64,000 nt of DNA from Candidatus Olsenella pullistercoris (GTDB taxonomy: Bacteria; Actinomycetota; Coriobacteriia; Coriobacteriales; Atopobiaceae): NCBI GenBank assembly GCA_019116525.1, contig DXBM01000019.1, positions 22,348 to 86,347 on the forward strand, in the 5' to 3' direction. A model generated the notes under the pieces. The model was not told where the DNA came from, searched no databases, and was given only the letters and a program-made list of their open reading frames with translations. Numbering within the stretch: the stretch's first letter is position 1; the number at the start of each line of letters is the position of its first letter. Made by a program: the position numbers and the translations under genes. This document shows positions 53,976 through 62,290 of this stretch, piece after piece.

Positions 53976-55469
53976 ATGACCGAGGAGAGGCCCCGCGTCA
54001 TCGTCACCACCGACATGGAGGTGGATGACATGAACTCCGTCGTCCACCTCGCCCTGCACCTCAACGAGCTCGACGTTGCGGCGTTCGTCTACACCGCGTC
54101 CCAGTACCACTTCCAGGGTGACGGATCGCACACGCTTGCCGAGGCGAACCCCCACTGGCGGACGAAGGGCAAAAGGGCGTACGAGTGGCCCGTCGTGCCG
54201 CACGAGCCCGACCCCGAGGCAGGCGCGCTCACGAGCTACCGGCCCTTCCCCGAGGGCTGGATGGAGCGACTCTGGCTCGGCCCCTATGCCGAGGCCTGGC
54301 CCCACCTCTGCGAGAACGGCGGGCGCTACCCGACGCCCGAGGAGCTCGTCGAGCGCACCTACGTGGGAAACGTCGCCTTTGAGGGAGACGTGCGCGAGGA
54401 GACCCCGGGCTCGAACGCCATCCGGGACGCCATCCTCGACGACGACCCGCGCACGCTGTGGCTCCTTTCTTGGGGAGGCATGAACACCATCGTACGCGCG
54501 CTCATGTCCGTTGCCGAGCGCTACGCGGGCACGCCCGAGTGGGACGACGTGCGCGACCGCGTGCGCCGCAAGGTGCGCGTCATGGGCGTTGCCGACGGAA
54601 TCGGACAGGACAACAGCTGGCTCGACCACGGCCGCGCGCTCTTCCCCGAGCTCACGCTCTGGCGCGTGCCGTTTATCTACGGAGGGTACGTAGACGCCAA
54701 ATTTGCCCAGGAGGACAGCATCGAGCTCTTCCGTGCCCCGTGGCCCGAGGAGAACCTCGTCCGAGGAAACGGACCTCTCATGGGCGCCTACAAGCTCTAT
54801 GGGGACGGCAGGCACTACGAGGGCGAGCCCGAGCGCTTCCAGTTTGGCGAGCACGCCACGCTCGACTGGGGCTTCGAGGGCATGGAGCCCCTGGTCTTCG
54901 CGCCTGGCGACTTCATGGCGGAGGGGGACAGCATGACCTTCATGCCGCTCCTCCCTCTGGGCCTGCGCGGCGCGGACGACCCTAGGTTCAGCACCGTCCT
55001 CGGCCCCCTGTTCAGGGACGGAGAGCCCTCTTCGGTCCCCTCGGCGGCCCCCTTCGAGACGCCCCAGGGCAACCCCAACCCCTACCTTCGCGCCTACCAG
55101 GAGGAGTTTGCCGCGCGTGCCCAGTGGTGCACGCACGGGTACGACGAGTGCAACCACGCGCCCGTCATCGAGGCGGTGACGCCGGACCTCGAGGCGAGGG
55201 CGGGCGAGACCGTGTCTCTCTCGGCGCGTGCCAGCGATCCCGACGGGGACGACCTTCTCCCCCGCTGGCGCTACGACGCGCTCGCGAGCACCTATCGCGG
55301 CGAAGGGCTGGCACTTCTCGAGGCGTGGGAGGCGTGCTCGCTGGATGCCACGCTCCGCGTGCCTCACGACGCGCGCCCAGGCGACCGCCTCGTGCTCACG
55401 CTCTCCGTGCGCGACGTGGCGGAGCGGCCCATGACCCGCTACGCGCAGGTACTGATCACCGTCGCGTGA
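53976..55469 (+). CDS. DUF1593 nucleoside-hydrolase-like protein (Sde182 family), cytoplasmic form
   Basis: A 497-residue protein. The N-terminal two thirds are DUF1593: RVIVTTDMEVDDMNSVVHLA carries the Asp-rich calcium motif of nucleoside hydrolases, followed by YTASQYHFQGDG and TLWLLSWGGMNTIVRAL. Residues about 400-497 form an Ig-like C-terminal domain (NHAPVIEAVTPDLEARAGET, then DPDGDDLLPRWRYD). Known members are mostly secreted and linked to polysaccharide use; no signal peptide is present here. It may be a glycoside hydrolase for the imported substrate. The start at 53976 follows GGAGGGG. It is last in the plus-strand arm of the regulon. Confidence 0.82.
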   Translation: MTEERPRVIVTTDMEVDDMNSVVHLALHLNELDVAAFVYTASQYHFQGDGSHTLAEANPHWRTKGKRAYEWPVVPHEPDPEAGALTSYRPFPEGWMERLWLGPYAEAWPHLCENGGRYPTPEELVERTYVGNVAFEGDVREETPGSNAIRDAILDDDPRTLWLLSWGGMNTIVRALMSVAERYAGTPEWDDVRDRVRRKVRVMGVADGIGQDNSWLDHGRALFPELTLWRVPFIYGGYVDAKFAQEDSIELFRAPWPEENLVRGNGPLMGAYKLYGDGRHYEGEPERFQFGEHATLDWGFEGMEPLVFAPGDFMAEGDSMTFMPLLPLGLRGADDPRFSTVLGPLFRDGEPSSVPSAAPFETPQGNPNPYLRAYQEEFAARAQWCTHGYDECNHAPVIEAVTPDLEARAGETVSLSARASDPDGDDLLPRWRYDALASTYRGEGLALLEAWEACSLDATLRVPHDARPGDRLVLTLSVRDVAERPMTRYAQVLITVA

Positions 55470-55522
55470 CCTCAGGTAACTTTTGCGGGGCGGGGCGCTC
55501 GAAGGATGCCCCCTGCCCGAAG

Positions 55523-55558
55523 GCTGGGTGCCTCACGAACGAGCGTGAGGCACCCAGC
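55523..55558. terminator. Perfect 14-bp stem-loop after the DUF1593 gene
   Basis: GCTGGGTGCCTCAC (55523-55536) and GTGAGGCACCCAGC (55545-55558) form a perfect stem with an 8-base loop, 54 bp after the DUF1593 stop. No clear T-run follows, so it may work as a processing or bidirectional terminator stem between convergent operons. Confidence 0.6.
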
Positions 55559-55567
55559 TGGCGTGTC

Positions 55568-55723
55568 TGTGTCACTTTCGGCGCCCGTTGTGTGCCTCTA
55601 CGCCGGACGAGGGCTCCGAGCGGAGCCGGAGACACGAGAACGGCCAGTTGGAGTACGAGCCCGAGGGCCTCCCGAGACCCCGCGGCCCTGGCGAGGCACA
55701 CAATGGGCGCCGAAAGTGACACA
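55568..55723. repeat. 156-bp element with 31-bp terminal inverted repeats
   Basis: The ends (55568-55598 and 55693-55723) are complementary at 30 of 31 positions; each contains GTGTCACTTTCGGCGCCC or its complement. The middle has a small GGCTCCG/CGGAGCC hairpin and no gene. The structure resembles a MITE. A further GC-rich hairpin (GGCCGTCACCGGCC with GGGGGC/GCCCCC flanks, about 55798-55832) follows. It lies between the convergent DUF1593 and FGGY kinase genes. Confidence 0.65.
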
Positions 55724-55851
55724 GGACGCCTCCCAGCTCGCCCCAAGCCGCGCCTTCGGCGCCCCGGCGCACGCTATGCCCTCCGGGAGACACAAGCAAG
55801 GGGGCAGGGGCCGTCACCGGCCTCCCGCCCCCATGGCATAAAACGAGAAAC

Positions 55852-55880
55852 GTGACAAAGTCCTCCGTCCCCATTGTCAC
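55852..55880. repeat. REP-like hairpin overlapping the FGGY kinase stop codon
   Basis: GTGACAA (55852-55858) pairs with TTGTCAC (55874-55880) around a loop containing CCTCCGTCCCC, the same core as in the composite element at 45853-46039. The stem covers the stop codon (55877-55879) of the minus-strand kinase gene, so it may act as its mRNA 3' end. Confidence 0.6.
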
Positions 55881-57358
55881 ATGGCGCGGCGGATGGCCGA
55901 GCGCCAGCCGGTGCGCTTCCCCTCGCGCACCTCGGGATCGATCGCAGGGGAGAAGACAGTGCGGTTCAGCCCCTCGTAGATCACGTTCTCGCTCCAGACG
56001 CCCGCCGCGCGACCCGCGACGAAGGCGGCGCCCGCCGCAGAGAGCTCCTGGAGGTCCGACACCACGACGTCGGCGTCGGCCATGTCGGCCTGGAACTGCA
56101 TGAGATAGCGGTTGGCCGTGACGCCGCCGTCGGCGGAGAGCTCGCGCACGGCGAGACCCGTGTCGGCGCGCAGGGCGTCGAGGACGTCGGCCACCTGGTA
56201 GGGGATGCACTCGGCGCAGGCCTTCACCATCTCGGCCCTGCCCGTGGTGCGCGTGACGCCCGTGAGCAGGCCCGTTGCCTCGGGGGCCCACCAAGGGGCG
56301 CCGAGCCCCGTGAAGGCCGGGACGAAGTAGGCACGGTCCTCGGGGTTGGCCTCGGCGATGAGGCCCTCCACCTCGGCGGGACTCTCGATGAGGCGCATGC
56401 CGTCGCGAAGCCACGAGATGACGGCGCCCGTGTAGTTGAGGTTACCCTCGAGCACGTAGGAGCGCTGCCCCGAGAAGTCCCAGGCGATGCTCGAGACGAG
56501 ACCGTTCGCGCTCTCGTAGAGGCGCTCGCCCGTCTGCATCATGACCGAGGAGCCCGTGCCGTAGGTGGCCTTCACGTCGCCGGGGGCGAGGCAGCCCTGG
56601 GCCGCGAGCGCGGCCTGGGAGTCTCCCAGCACGCCGCACACGGGCACCGGCTCGGGGAAGAGGCCTCCCATGGTGGTGCGACCGAAAACCGAGTCTGACG
56701 GCATGACCTTGGCAAGGGCGTCGCGAGGCACGCCGAAGAGCTCGCAGAGCTCGTCGGACCACGTGCCCGTGCGGATGTCGAGCAGCTGGGTGCGACAGGC
56801 GTTCGAGGGCTCCGTCACATGCGGGTTGCCCTCGCAGAGCTTGAAGACGAGCCAGGAGTCCATGGTGCCCAGGGCGAGAGTGCCGACCTTGGCCGCGGCG
56901 CGCACCGCGGGCACCTCCTCGAGCAGCCAGGCCATCTTCGCCGCGGAGAAGTACGGCGAGAGCGCCATGCCCGAGAGCTCCCGGACGCGGCGTCCCGCGT
57001 CGGGGTCGCGGACCACAAGGCGCTCGCACACCTCGCGCGCACGCCCGCACTGCCACACGATCGCCCGGTGCAGCGGTTCGCGCCGCACGCGATCCCAGGC
57101 GAGGCACGTCTCACGCTGGTTGGAGATGCCCACCGCCCGCACCTCGCCCGAACGTGCGCCCACGCGCTTGCAGACGTCGCGGGCGCAGGCGAGAACGTTG
57201 GTCATGATCTCCTCGGGGTCGTGCTCGACCCACCCGCGCTCGTCGACGTGCTGCTCGTGCGGGCGCGAGACCTTGCCCGCCACGCGCCCCTCGCCGTCGA
57301 AGAGCAGCGCCTTGGTCCCCTGCGTGGACTGGTCGATCGCGAGAACGAAGGGGCGCAT
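55877..57358 (-). CDS. FGGY carbohydrate kinase (glycerol-kinase-like), candidate D-apulose kinase
   Basis: A 493-residue FGGY kinase. The N-terminal ATPase segment is VLAIDQSTQGTKALLFDGEG, then VGISNQRETCLAWDR and AIVWQCGRAREV; the C-terminal half has VKATYGTGSSVMMQTG, FTGLGAPWWAPEATG and LSADGGVTANRYLMQ. Overall it resembles glycerol kinase, but no glycerol facilitator or glycerol-3-phosphate dehydrogenase is near. It is last in an operon with a split transketolase and a fucose-isomerase-like protein, an arrangement that fits phosphorylation of a ketose such as D-apulose. Annotation as plain GlpK would be misleading. It begins 2 bp after the transketolase subunit stop. Confidence 0.82.
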   Translation of the reverse strand: MRPFVLAIDQSTQGTKALLFDGEGRVAGKVSRPHEQHVDERGWVEHDPEEIMTNVLACARDVCKRVGARSGEVRAVGISNQRETCLAWDRVRREPLHRAIVWQCGRAREVCERLVVRDPDAGRRVRELSGMALSPYFSAAKMAWLLEEVPAVRAAAKVGTLALGTMDSWLVFKLCEGNPHVTEPSNACRTQLLDIRTGTWSDELCELFGVPRDALAKVMPSDSVFGRTTMGGLFPEPVPVCGVLGDSQAALAAQGCLAPGDVKATYGTGSSVMMQTGERLYESANGLVSSIAWDFSGQRSYVLEGNLNYTGAVISWLRDGMRLIESPAEVEGLIAEANPEDRAYFVPAFTGLGAPWWAPEATGLLTGVTRTTGRAEMVKACAECIPYQVADVLDALRADTGLAVRELSADGGVTANRYLMQFQADMADADVVVSDLQELSAAGAAFVAGRAAGVWSENVIYEGLNRTVFSPAIDPEVREGKRTGWRSAIRRAM

Positions 57359-57360
57359 CG

Positions 57361-58308
57361 CTACTCCCCCGCCTGTGCGAGGAGGTCTTTCGCGGAGGCG
57401 GCGATGCCGCGTGCGTCGAGGCCGTAGTGAGCGAACACCTCTTCGGACGTGCCGGTGATGACGGGCGCGTCGGGAAGGGAGAGGTTGCGCACGAGGCGCG
57501 GGCAGGAGCTCGAGACGACCTGGGCCACCTGCGAGCCGAGCCCGCCGAACGGCGAGTGCTCCTCAACGGTGAGGACCACCTTGGCCGCCTTGGCGGCCTT
57601 GATGACCGCAAGCGTGTCGAGGGGCTTCACGCAGTACATGTCGAGCACCCCGGTGGAGACGCCCTGCATCTCGAGGAGGGCCGCCGCGTCGTAGGCGGGC
57701 TTGACCATCTCACCGCAGGCGACGATGGCCACGTCAGTGCCCTCCGCGAGCACCGTGGCACGGTCCATCTCGAAGGGGCAGCTTCGCTCGCTGTAGACGT
57801 CCTCCACGGGGTTCCTGCCCACGCGCACGTAGGCGGGCTTCTCGTCTTCGAGCAGGGCCTCGACGAGCTTGGCCGTCTGGAAGCGGTCGCTCGGGAGGTA
57901 CACGCGCATGTTGGGGATGGAGCTCATGGCGGCGATGTCCTGCGCGGAGTGGTGGCTCATGCCGAGGGCACCGTAGGAGACGCCGCCCGAGATGCCGATG
58001 AGGGTGACGTTGGTGTTGGAGTAGGCGCAGTCGACCTTGGCCTGCTCGTAGGAGCGGGTGGAGACGAAGCTCGCGGGGCTCGCGGCGAAGGCCTTCTTGC
58101 CGCAGGAGGCGAGGCCGGCGGCGATGCCCACGAGGTCCTGCTCGGCGATGCCCACCTCGACGGACTGCTCGGGGTAGCGCTCGAAGAACGGGGCGAGCGA
58201 GGCGGACCCGCGGGAGTCGGAGCACAGGACCACGATGTCCCTGTCGGTGGCGGCGCGCTCTATGAGCACGTCGCAGATGGCCTTGCGGTTGGGGATTGCG
58301 TTAGGCAT
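57361..58308 (-). CDS. Transketolase C-terminal subunit of the sugar operon, candidate apulose-4-phosphate transketolase subunit B
   Basis: A 315-residue pyrimidine-binding plus C-terminal transketolase half. The catalytic Glu lies in EVGIAEQDLVGIAAGLASCG; VLTVEEHSPFGGLGSQVAQV marks the C-terminal domain. It overlaps the end of the N-subunit gene by 8 bp, so the subunits are co-translated. Compared with the pair at 764-2550 it has its own cofactor-domain sequence (VRVGRNPVEDVYSERSC), suggesting a different substrate. Known apiose pathways use a two-subunit transketolase that gives dihydroxyacetone phosphate and xylulose-5-phosphate; assignment to this is by context. Confidence 0.88.
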   Translation of the reverse strand: MPNAIPNRKAICDVLIERAATDRDIVVLCSDSRGSASLAPFFERYPEQSVEVGIAEQDLVGIAAGLASCGKKAFAASPASFVSTRSYEQAKVDCAYSNTNVTLIGISGGVSYGALGMSHHSAQDIAAMSSIPNMRVYLPSDRFQTAKLVEALLEDEKPAYVRVGRNPVEDVYSERSCPFEMDRATVLAEGTDVAIVACGEMVKPAYDAAALLEMQGVSTGVLDMYCVKPLDTLAVIKAAKAAKVVLTVEEHSPFGGLGSQVAQVVSSSCPRLVRNLSLPDAPVITGTSEEVFAHYGLDARGIAASAKDLLAQAGE

Positions 58309-59137
58309 TGAGGGCCTCCTCTCGGGCGGCGAAGTCTGCGACGATCTGGGCGTACTCCTCCTGGTTGGGAAGGTGGTGGTGCCAGCCGGCCTTGTCCTCC
58401 ATGAGGGGCGAGCCGTAGCCCTTGGTGGTGTTGGCGACAATGACCGTGGGCTTGCCCTTGGTGCGTGCGGCGAGCGCGAAGGCGCTGTCGAGGGCCTCGA
58501 GGTCGTTGCCGGGGATGGAGATCACGTTCCAGCCGAAGGCCGCCCAGCGCTCCTCCTGCGAGTCCTGCCTCATGACGTCCTCCGTGCAGCCGGAGATCTG
58601 CAGGCGGTTGCGGTCGACGAGGGCGCAGAGGTTGTCGAGGCCATAGGTCGCGCCCGACATGGCGCCCTCCCAGACCGACCCCTCGGCGAGCTCGCCGTCG
58701 CCCATGAAGACGTAGGTGCGGTAGTCGCGGCCGTCCATCTTGGCGGCAAGCGCCATGCCCACGGCGACGGGCAGACCGTGGCCGAGCGAGCCGGAGTTCA
58801 TCTCGATGCCGAGGAGCTTATTGTTGGGGTGGCCGATGTAGGGGCTGCCGAACTTGGAGAAGCGCGCCTTCACGTCCTCGAGGTCGAGGAAGCCCTCCTC
58901 GCAGAGCACCGCGTAGTAGGCCTCCATGGCGTGGCCCTTGGACAGGACGAAGCGGTCGCGCTCGGGGTCGTCGGCGCTCTCGGGCGTCACGCGCAGGTGG
59001 TTCTTGTACAGGACCATGAGCGCGTCGATGACCGACATGTCGCCCCCTATGTGGCCGCCACCCCCCGCCATGATGATGTCGACGCAGTCGCGGCGCAGGC
59101 GCCAGCGCAGGTGCTCGAGCTCGCTGATAGTTGCCAT
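58301..59137 (-). CDS. Transketolase N-terminal subunit of the sugar operon, candidate apulose-4-phosphate transketolase subunit A
   Basis: A 278-residue ThDP-binding half. The cofactor motif runs from MGDGELAEGSVWEGA to VDRNRLQISG; AGGGGHIGGDMSVIDALMVL and VLSKGHAMEAYYAVL are typical. The glycine-rich AGGGGHIGG differs from AAGSGHPGG in the other transketolase of this window, which may reflect a changed acceptor or donor. The start at 59137 lies 2 bp after the isomerase stop, with GAGAGGAG inside that gene. It works with the subunit encoded next. Confidence 0.9.
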   Translation of the reverse strand: MATISELEHLRWRLRRDCVDIIMAGGGGHIGGDMSVIDALMVLYKNHLRVTPESADDPERDRFVLSKGHAMEAYYAVLCEEGFLDLEDVKARFSKFGSPYIGHPNNKLLGIEMNSGSLGHGLPVAVGMALAAKMDGRDYRTYVFMGDGELAEGSVWEGAMSGATYGLDNLCALVDRNRLQISGCTEDVMRQDSQEERWAAFGWNVISIPGNDLEALDSAFALAARTKGKPTVIVANTTKGYGSPLMEDKAGWHHHLPNQEEYAQIVADFAAREEALNA

Positions 59138-59139
59138 GC

Positions 59140-60552
59140 TTACTCTCCTCTCAGGTAGGCCTTGACGTCTTCCTCGATGGGGTCGTACAGGTCGGGCTCG
59201 ATGCCCAGGTACTTGCATGCCTCGTAGAGGACCGGCACCACGTTCGCGTGGATGCCCACGCAGTGGTGGATGTAGGGGCCCTCGACGATCTTCGCCTCGA
59301 GGCGCTTGATGTTGTCGACCCGCACCCACAGGTAGGTGCCCATGCCCTTGGGGCCGTCGATGCCCTCGGCGTTGCCGAGCAGCATGGAGTAGGAGCCGTT
59401 GTCCCCGTCAAAGCGCGCGAGGGTGAGCTCGCCGTGGCGCGCCTCGGCCGTGAGGGCGCCGGGGTGGTCGAAGGCGAGCGGGTAGGTGACCTGCGGACGC
59501 TCGCACGCCACCGAGCACGGCCAGGGGCCGCAGTGCTGGAGCAGCTCGCCGTTGGGCTCGTCGGGGTGACGGATCGTCCAGTCGGCGAAGAAGGAGCGGG
59601 TGCGGCCCATGTCGGCGGCCTCCACGAGCAGGGCGGTGATGGCGCCGTGGATGTCGGTCTCGCAGACGATGGGGAGGCCCTTCTCGTTGAGGATGGCGTT
59701 GGCGGCGCAGGGCATGATGCCCAGCTCGCCCTGGAGGGCGTTCCAGCACTGGATGCCGCCGGCGGTGCAGTGGTACTTCTCGAGGAGGCGCTCCATGGCC
59801 ACGGCGAGGCCAGCGATGCTGTCGAGCTGCTCGTCGCTCACGCGCACGTCCATGTGCTCGCGGATGTAGGCGAGGGTCTCGTCGACGGCCGAGTCGACGC
59901 CGTTCTTCTCGGCGACGGCCGCCTTGGTGGCTGCCGTGAGCTCGGGCAGCGGCACGGGGACGCACTCGATGTTGAAGCGCTCGAGGAGCTCGCCCTCGTT
60001 GCACATGGTGGAGTAGAACTCATAGGGGCGCGGGCCGATCTGCAGGATGCGCGCGTTGCGGAACGTCTTGACCACGTTGCAGACGGCGACGAAGTCGCGC
60101 AGGCCGCGCTCGAAGACGGGGTCGGAGAGGCGGCAGTTGGTGAGGTAGGTGAAGGGCACCTGGAAGCGACGGAGCACCTTGCCGGTGGCGAAGAGGCCGC
60201 ACTGGGTGTCGCGCAGGCGGGTGCCGTCGGGCTCGGGGCGCTCGTCGAGCGGTCCCCAGAGGAGGACCGGGACGTTGAGGTCGCGCGCGAGGCGGGCGCA
60301 GAGGAACTCGGTCCCGAAGTTGCAGTGCGGGAGGAACAGGCCGTCGACGCCGGCGGCGCGGAACTTCTCGAGGATGCGGATGCGGTCGTCCTCGTCGTAG
60401 AGCAGACCCTCCTCGTTGATGTCGTCGATGTCCACGAACTCGATGCCGAGCTCGCGCAGGCGGTCGGCCGTGAGACCACGGTACTTCACGGCGTCGGGCG
60501 CCGAGAAGATGCTTCGGCGAGTCGGGGCGAACCCAAGAACGATCTTGTCCAT
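59140..60552 (-). CDS. L-fucose/L-arabinose isomerase-family protein, candidate D-apiose isomerase
   Basis: A 470-residue protein of the fucose-isomerase-like fold. N-terminal segments (VLGFAPTRRSIFSAPDAVKY, LFLPHCNFGTEFLCARLARD, VPVLLWGPLDERPEPDG) and C-terminal metal-site segments (VCETDIHGAITALLVEAADM, FFADWTIRHPDEPNGE, YIHHCVGIHANVVPVL) match the family. Metal ligands are probably the Glu and Asp of CETDIHG and the His of HHCVG. Family members interconvert aldoses and ketoses. As the first gene of an operon with an FGGY kinase and transketolase and opposite a LacI gene, it is the candidate for making the ketose (apulose if apiose is the sugar). The exact substrate is inferred. Confidence 0.8.
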   Translation of the reverse strand: MDKIVLGFAPTRRSIFSAPDAVKYRGLTADRLRELGIEFVDIDDINEEGLLYDEDDRIRILEKFRAAGVDGLFLPHCNFGTEFLCARLARDLNVPVLLWGPLDERPEPDGTRLRDTQCGLFATGKVLRRFQVPFTYLTNCRLSDPVFERGLRDFVAVCNVVKTFRNARILQIGPRPYEFYSTMCNEGELLERFNIECVPVPLPELTAATKAAVAEKNGVDSAVDETLAYIREHMDVRVSDEQLDSIAGLAVAMERLLEKYHCTAGGIQCWNALQGELGIMPCAANAILNEKGLPIVCETDIHGAITALLVEAADMGRTRSFFADWTIRHPDEPNGELLQHCGPWPCSVACERPQVTYPLAFDHPGALTAEARHGELTLARFDGDNGSYSMLLGNAEGIDGPKGMGTYLWVRVDNIKRLEAKIVEGPYIHHCVGIHANVVPVLYEACKYLGIEPDLYDPIEEDVKAYLRGE

Positions 60553-60571
60553 CTGCCTTCCCCTCTCTGCC

Positions 60572-60708
60572 AGATTTAGTCAGCGTTTAGCCGGGCCCTC
60601 CCACGGGGAGGGCCTTCCTCGTCTGGCATTTCTCTTGGCTGCGGTTGTCTATCTGCATCATAGAGAGCGCAGACCGCTCGTCGGTTTGCATCCTCTTCTA
60701 CTAAATCT
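60572..60708. promoter_or_regulatory. LacI-type operator boxes between isomerase operon and lacI-like gene
   Basis: AGATTTAGT at 60572-60580 lies just upstream of the isomerase start, and its complement ACTAAATCT at 60700-60708 lies upstream of the LacI gene. GTTTAG and CTAAAC half-sites follow each box (around 60585 and 60715). The same box occurs at 50941 in the DUF4038/EIIBC promoter. The layout allows DNA looping and control of both divergent units, with autoregulation. Confidence 0.6.
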
Positions 60709-60760
60709 TCAGTTCTAAACTGCAGTAAAGTTGAGTCATAGGCAGCATGAGGGAGGGTTC

Positions 60761-61795
60761 ATGGCTGAGAGGGTCACCGCGCGGGACGTCGCCAAGGCGG
60801 CGGGCGTCTCACCCGCAACCGCGTCGCTCGTCTTCCGCAACAAGCCCGGCGTGGGCCACGAGACGCGCGAGCGGGTGCTCGCCGTCGCAAACGAGCTGGG
60901 CTTTGAGTACGAGACGCCCTCGGCGCCCCGCAAGACCAGCACGATCCTGCTCGTCATCTACAAGCAGCACGGCCGCGTGGTCTCCGACACGCCCTTCTTC
61001 GAGAGCCTCATCAAGGGCGTCTCCGACACCACCTACCAGCTGGGGTACCATCGGCTCTCCATCACGTACTTCTACGCGCAGCAGGACAAGGCCGAGCAAA
61101 TCGCGGCGCTGCGCTCGATCAAGTGCGCGGGCATCGTGCTGCTCGCCACCGAGATGCTCGCCGGGGATGTCGCCCAGTTCGAGCGGCTGGGGGTGCCCAT
61201 CGTTTTTCTCGACAACTGGTTCCCCACCAAGAGCCTGGACAGCGTGGTCATTGACAACACGTGGGGCGCATGGTCGGCGGTGCGCTACCTGACCGGCATG
61301 GGGCACCGCGACATCGGCTACCTGCACAGCACCACCGAGATCCGCAACTTCCTAGAGCGCCAGGAGGGATACCTCTCGGCGATGCGCAGCGCCGCGACGA
61401 TGGACGTCGGCCCCATGCACACCATCGTGAGCGTGGGCTCGACCGTCGAGAGCGCTTACGCCGACATGAGCGCATACCTCGACGAGGATCCGTACCTGCC
61501 AACGGCGTACTTTGCCGACAACGACATCATTGCCTCGAGCTGCATCCGCGCGCTGGAGGACCACGGCTACTCGGTACCCGAGGACATCTCGGTTGTGGGG
61601 TTTGACGACGTCTCGACCTCAGCGCTCGTCAACCCGCCGCTCACCACGATGGCCGTGCCCAAGACCAACATGGGCGGGCTCGCGGTGCGGCGGCTCGTCG
61701 ACCTCATCCAGGGCAACACCGGCGGCGAGGTCGTGCGCATCTCCGTCCAGCCCGAGATCGTCCGGCGCAAGAGCGTGGCCCCGCCGGCGGAGTGA
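60761..61795 (+). CDS. LacI-family transcriptional regulator of the glycoside regulon
   Basis: A 344-residue LacI/GalR protein. The N-terminal HTH (VTARDVAKAAGVSPATASLV, then GVGHETRERVLAVANELGFE) is intact with the hinge helix. The periplasmic-binding-like domain carries typical segments: GIVLLATEMLAGDVAQFERL, IGYLHSTTEIRNFLERQEGY and ISVVGFDDVSTSALVNPPLT. It should bind a sugar or phosphosugar inducer. The start at 60761 follows GGGAGGG. It is divergent from the isomerase-transketolase-kinase operon and shares operator-like boxes with the DUF4038/EIIBC divergent promoter 10 kb away. Confidence 0.93.
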   Translation: MAERVTARDVAKAAGVSPATASLVFRNKPGVGHETRERVLAVANELGFEYETPSAPRKTSTILLVIYKQHGRVVSDTPFFESLIKGVSDTTYQLGYHRLSITYFYAQQDKAEQIAALRSIKCAGIVLLATEMLAGDVAQFERLGVPIVFLDNWFPTKSLDSVVIDNTWGAWSAVRYLTGMGHRDIGYLHSTTEIRNFLERQEGYLSAMRSAATMDVGPMHTIVSVGSTVESAYADMSAYLDEDPYLPTAYFADNDIIASSCIRALEDHGYSVPEDISVVGFDDVSTSALVNPPLTTMAVPKTNMGGLAVRRLVDLIQGNTGGEVVRISVQPEIVRRKSVAPPAE

Positions 61796-61964
61796 CCTGG
61801 GCACTTCTCGCCGGCCCCTGCGCTGCGCGCTACTCGCTCGCGGCCCGCATGCGGCCGCAGCTCAGGGGCTCACCCGTGACACGCCACTGCCACGTTAGGG
61901 CCAGTTGTGTGTTTTACGGCCGCGCTCGTCGGCAGACGCCCCGAAATCCGAGCTAAGAACCCGG

Positions 61965-62094
61965 TTGTGTGCAACACGTTTTATGCGCGCCCGTCCTTCT
62001 CGCCGCGTCAGGCGCCAAATTGCCGCCCTAAGCCCACTTGTGGGCAACAGGTTTGATGAGAGGCGGCCTGATTCATCAAACTTGTTGCTCACAA
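61965..62094. repeat. Three TTGTGNGCAACA repeats in a convergent gap
   Basis: The 61796-62290 gap contains no gene. Three 21-bp copies of TTGTGNGCAACANGTTTNATG occur at 61965-61985, 62038-62058 and, inverted, 62074-62094. The last two face each other and can form a long hairpin. A fourth, degenerate copy may lie near 61911. A 19-bp tandem duplication (62112-62130 and 62131-62149) follows. The region resembles a decayed palindromic element. Confidence 0.55.
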
Positions 62095-62191
62095 CCGCCC
62101 CAGGCCTCACGGGCGGGCGCCCTCCGGGCAGGCGGGCGCCCTCCGGGCAGGTTGCCCTCTTCGCTGCCGCGACCTTCGCGGCATACGACAT

Positions 62192-62263
62192 GGGCCGCCC
62201 GCCCTTCTCGCCCAGCGACTTCTGCGCGCAGCGCAGTGAGCTGGGGAGAAGGGCGGGCGGCCC
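62192..62263. terminator. 18-bp perfect stem downstream of phosphoketolase
   Basis: GGGCCGCCCGCCCTTCTC (62192-62209) and GAGAAGGGCGGGCGGCCC (62246-62263) are perfect complements, with inner CCCAG/CTGGG pairing. It starts 28 bp after the phosphoketolase stop on the minus strand and is the likely transcript end, perhaps serving the convergent LacI gene too. Confidence 0.65.
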
Positions 62264-62290
62264 TTCAGGTGCGTATCAGGCGAGCGCTAC

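Noticed and set aside
55877..57358. Straight annotation as glycerol kinase GlpK
   Set aside because: Sequence is glycerol-kinase-like, but the operon (isomerase, split transketolase, LacI) and lack of glycerol genes favour a ketose kinase.
62112..62149. Short tandem repeats as a CRISPR array
   Set aside because: Only two 19-bp units in direct contact, without spacers or cas genes.
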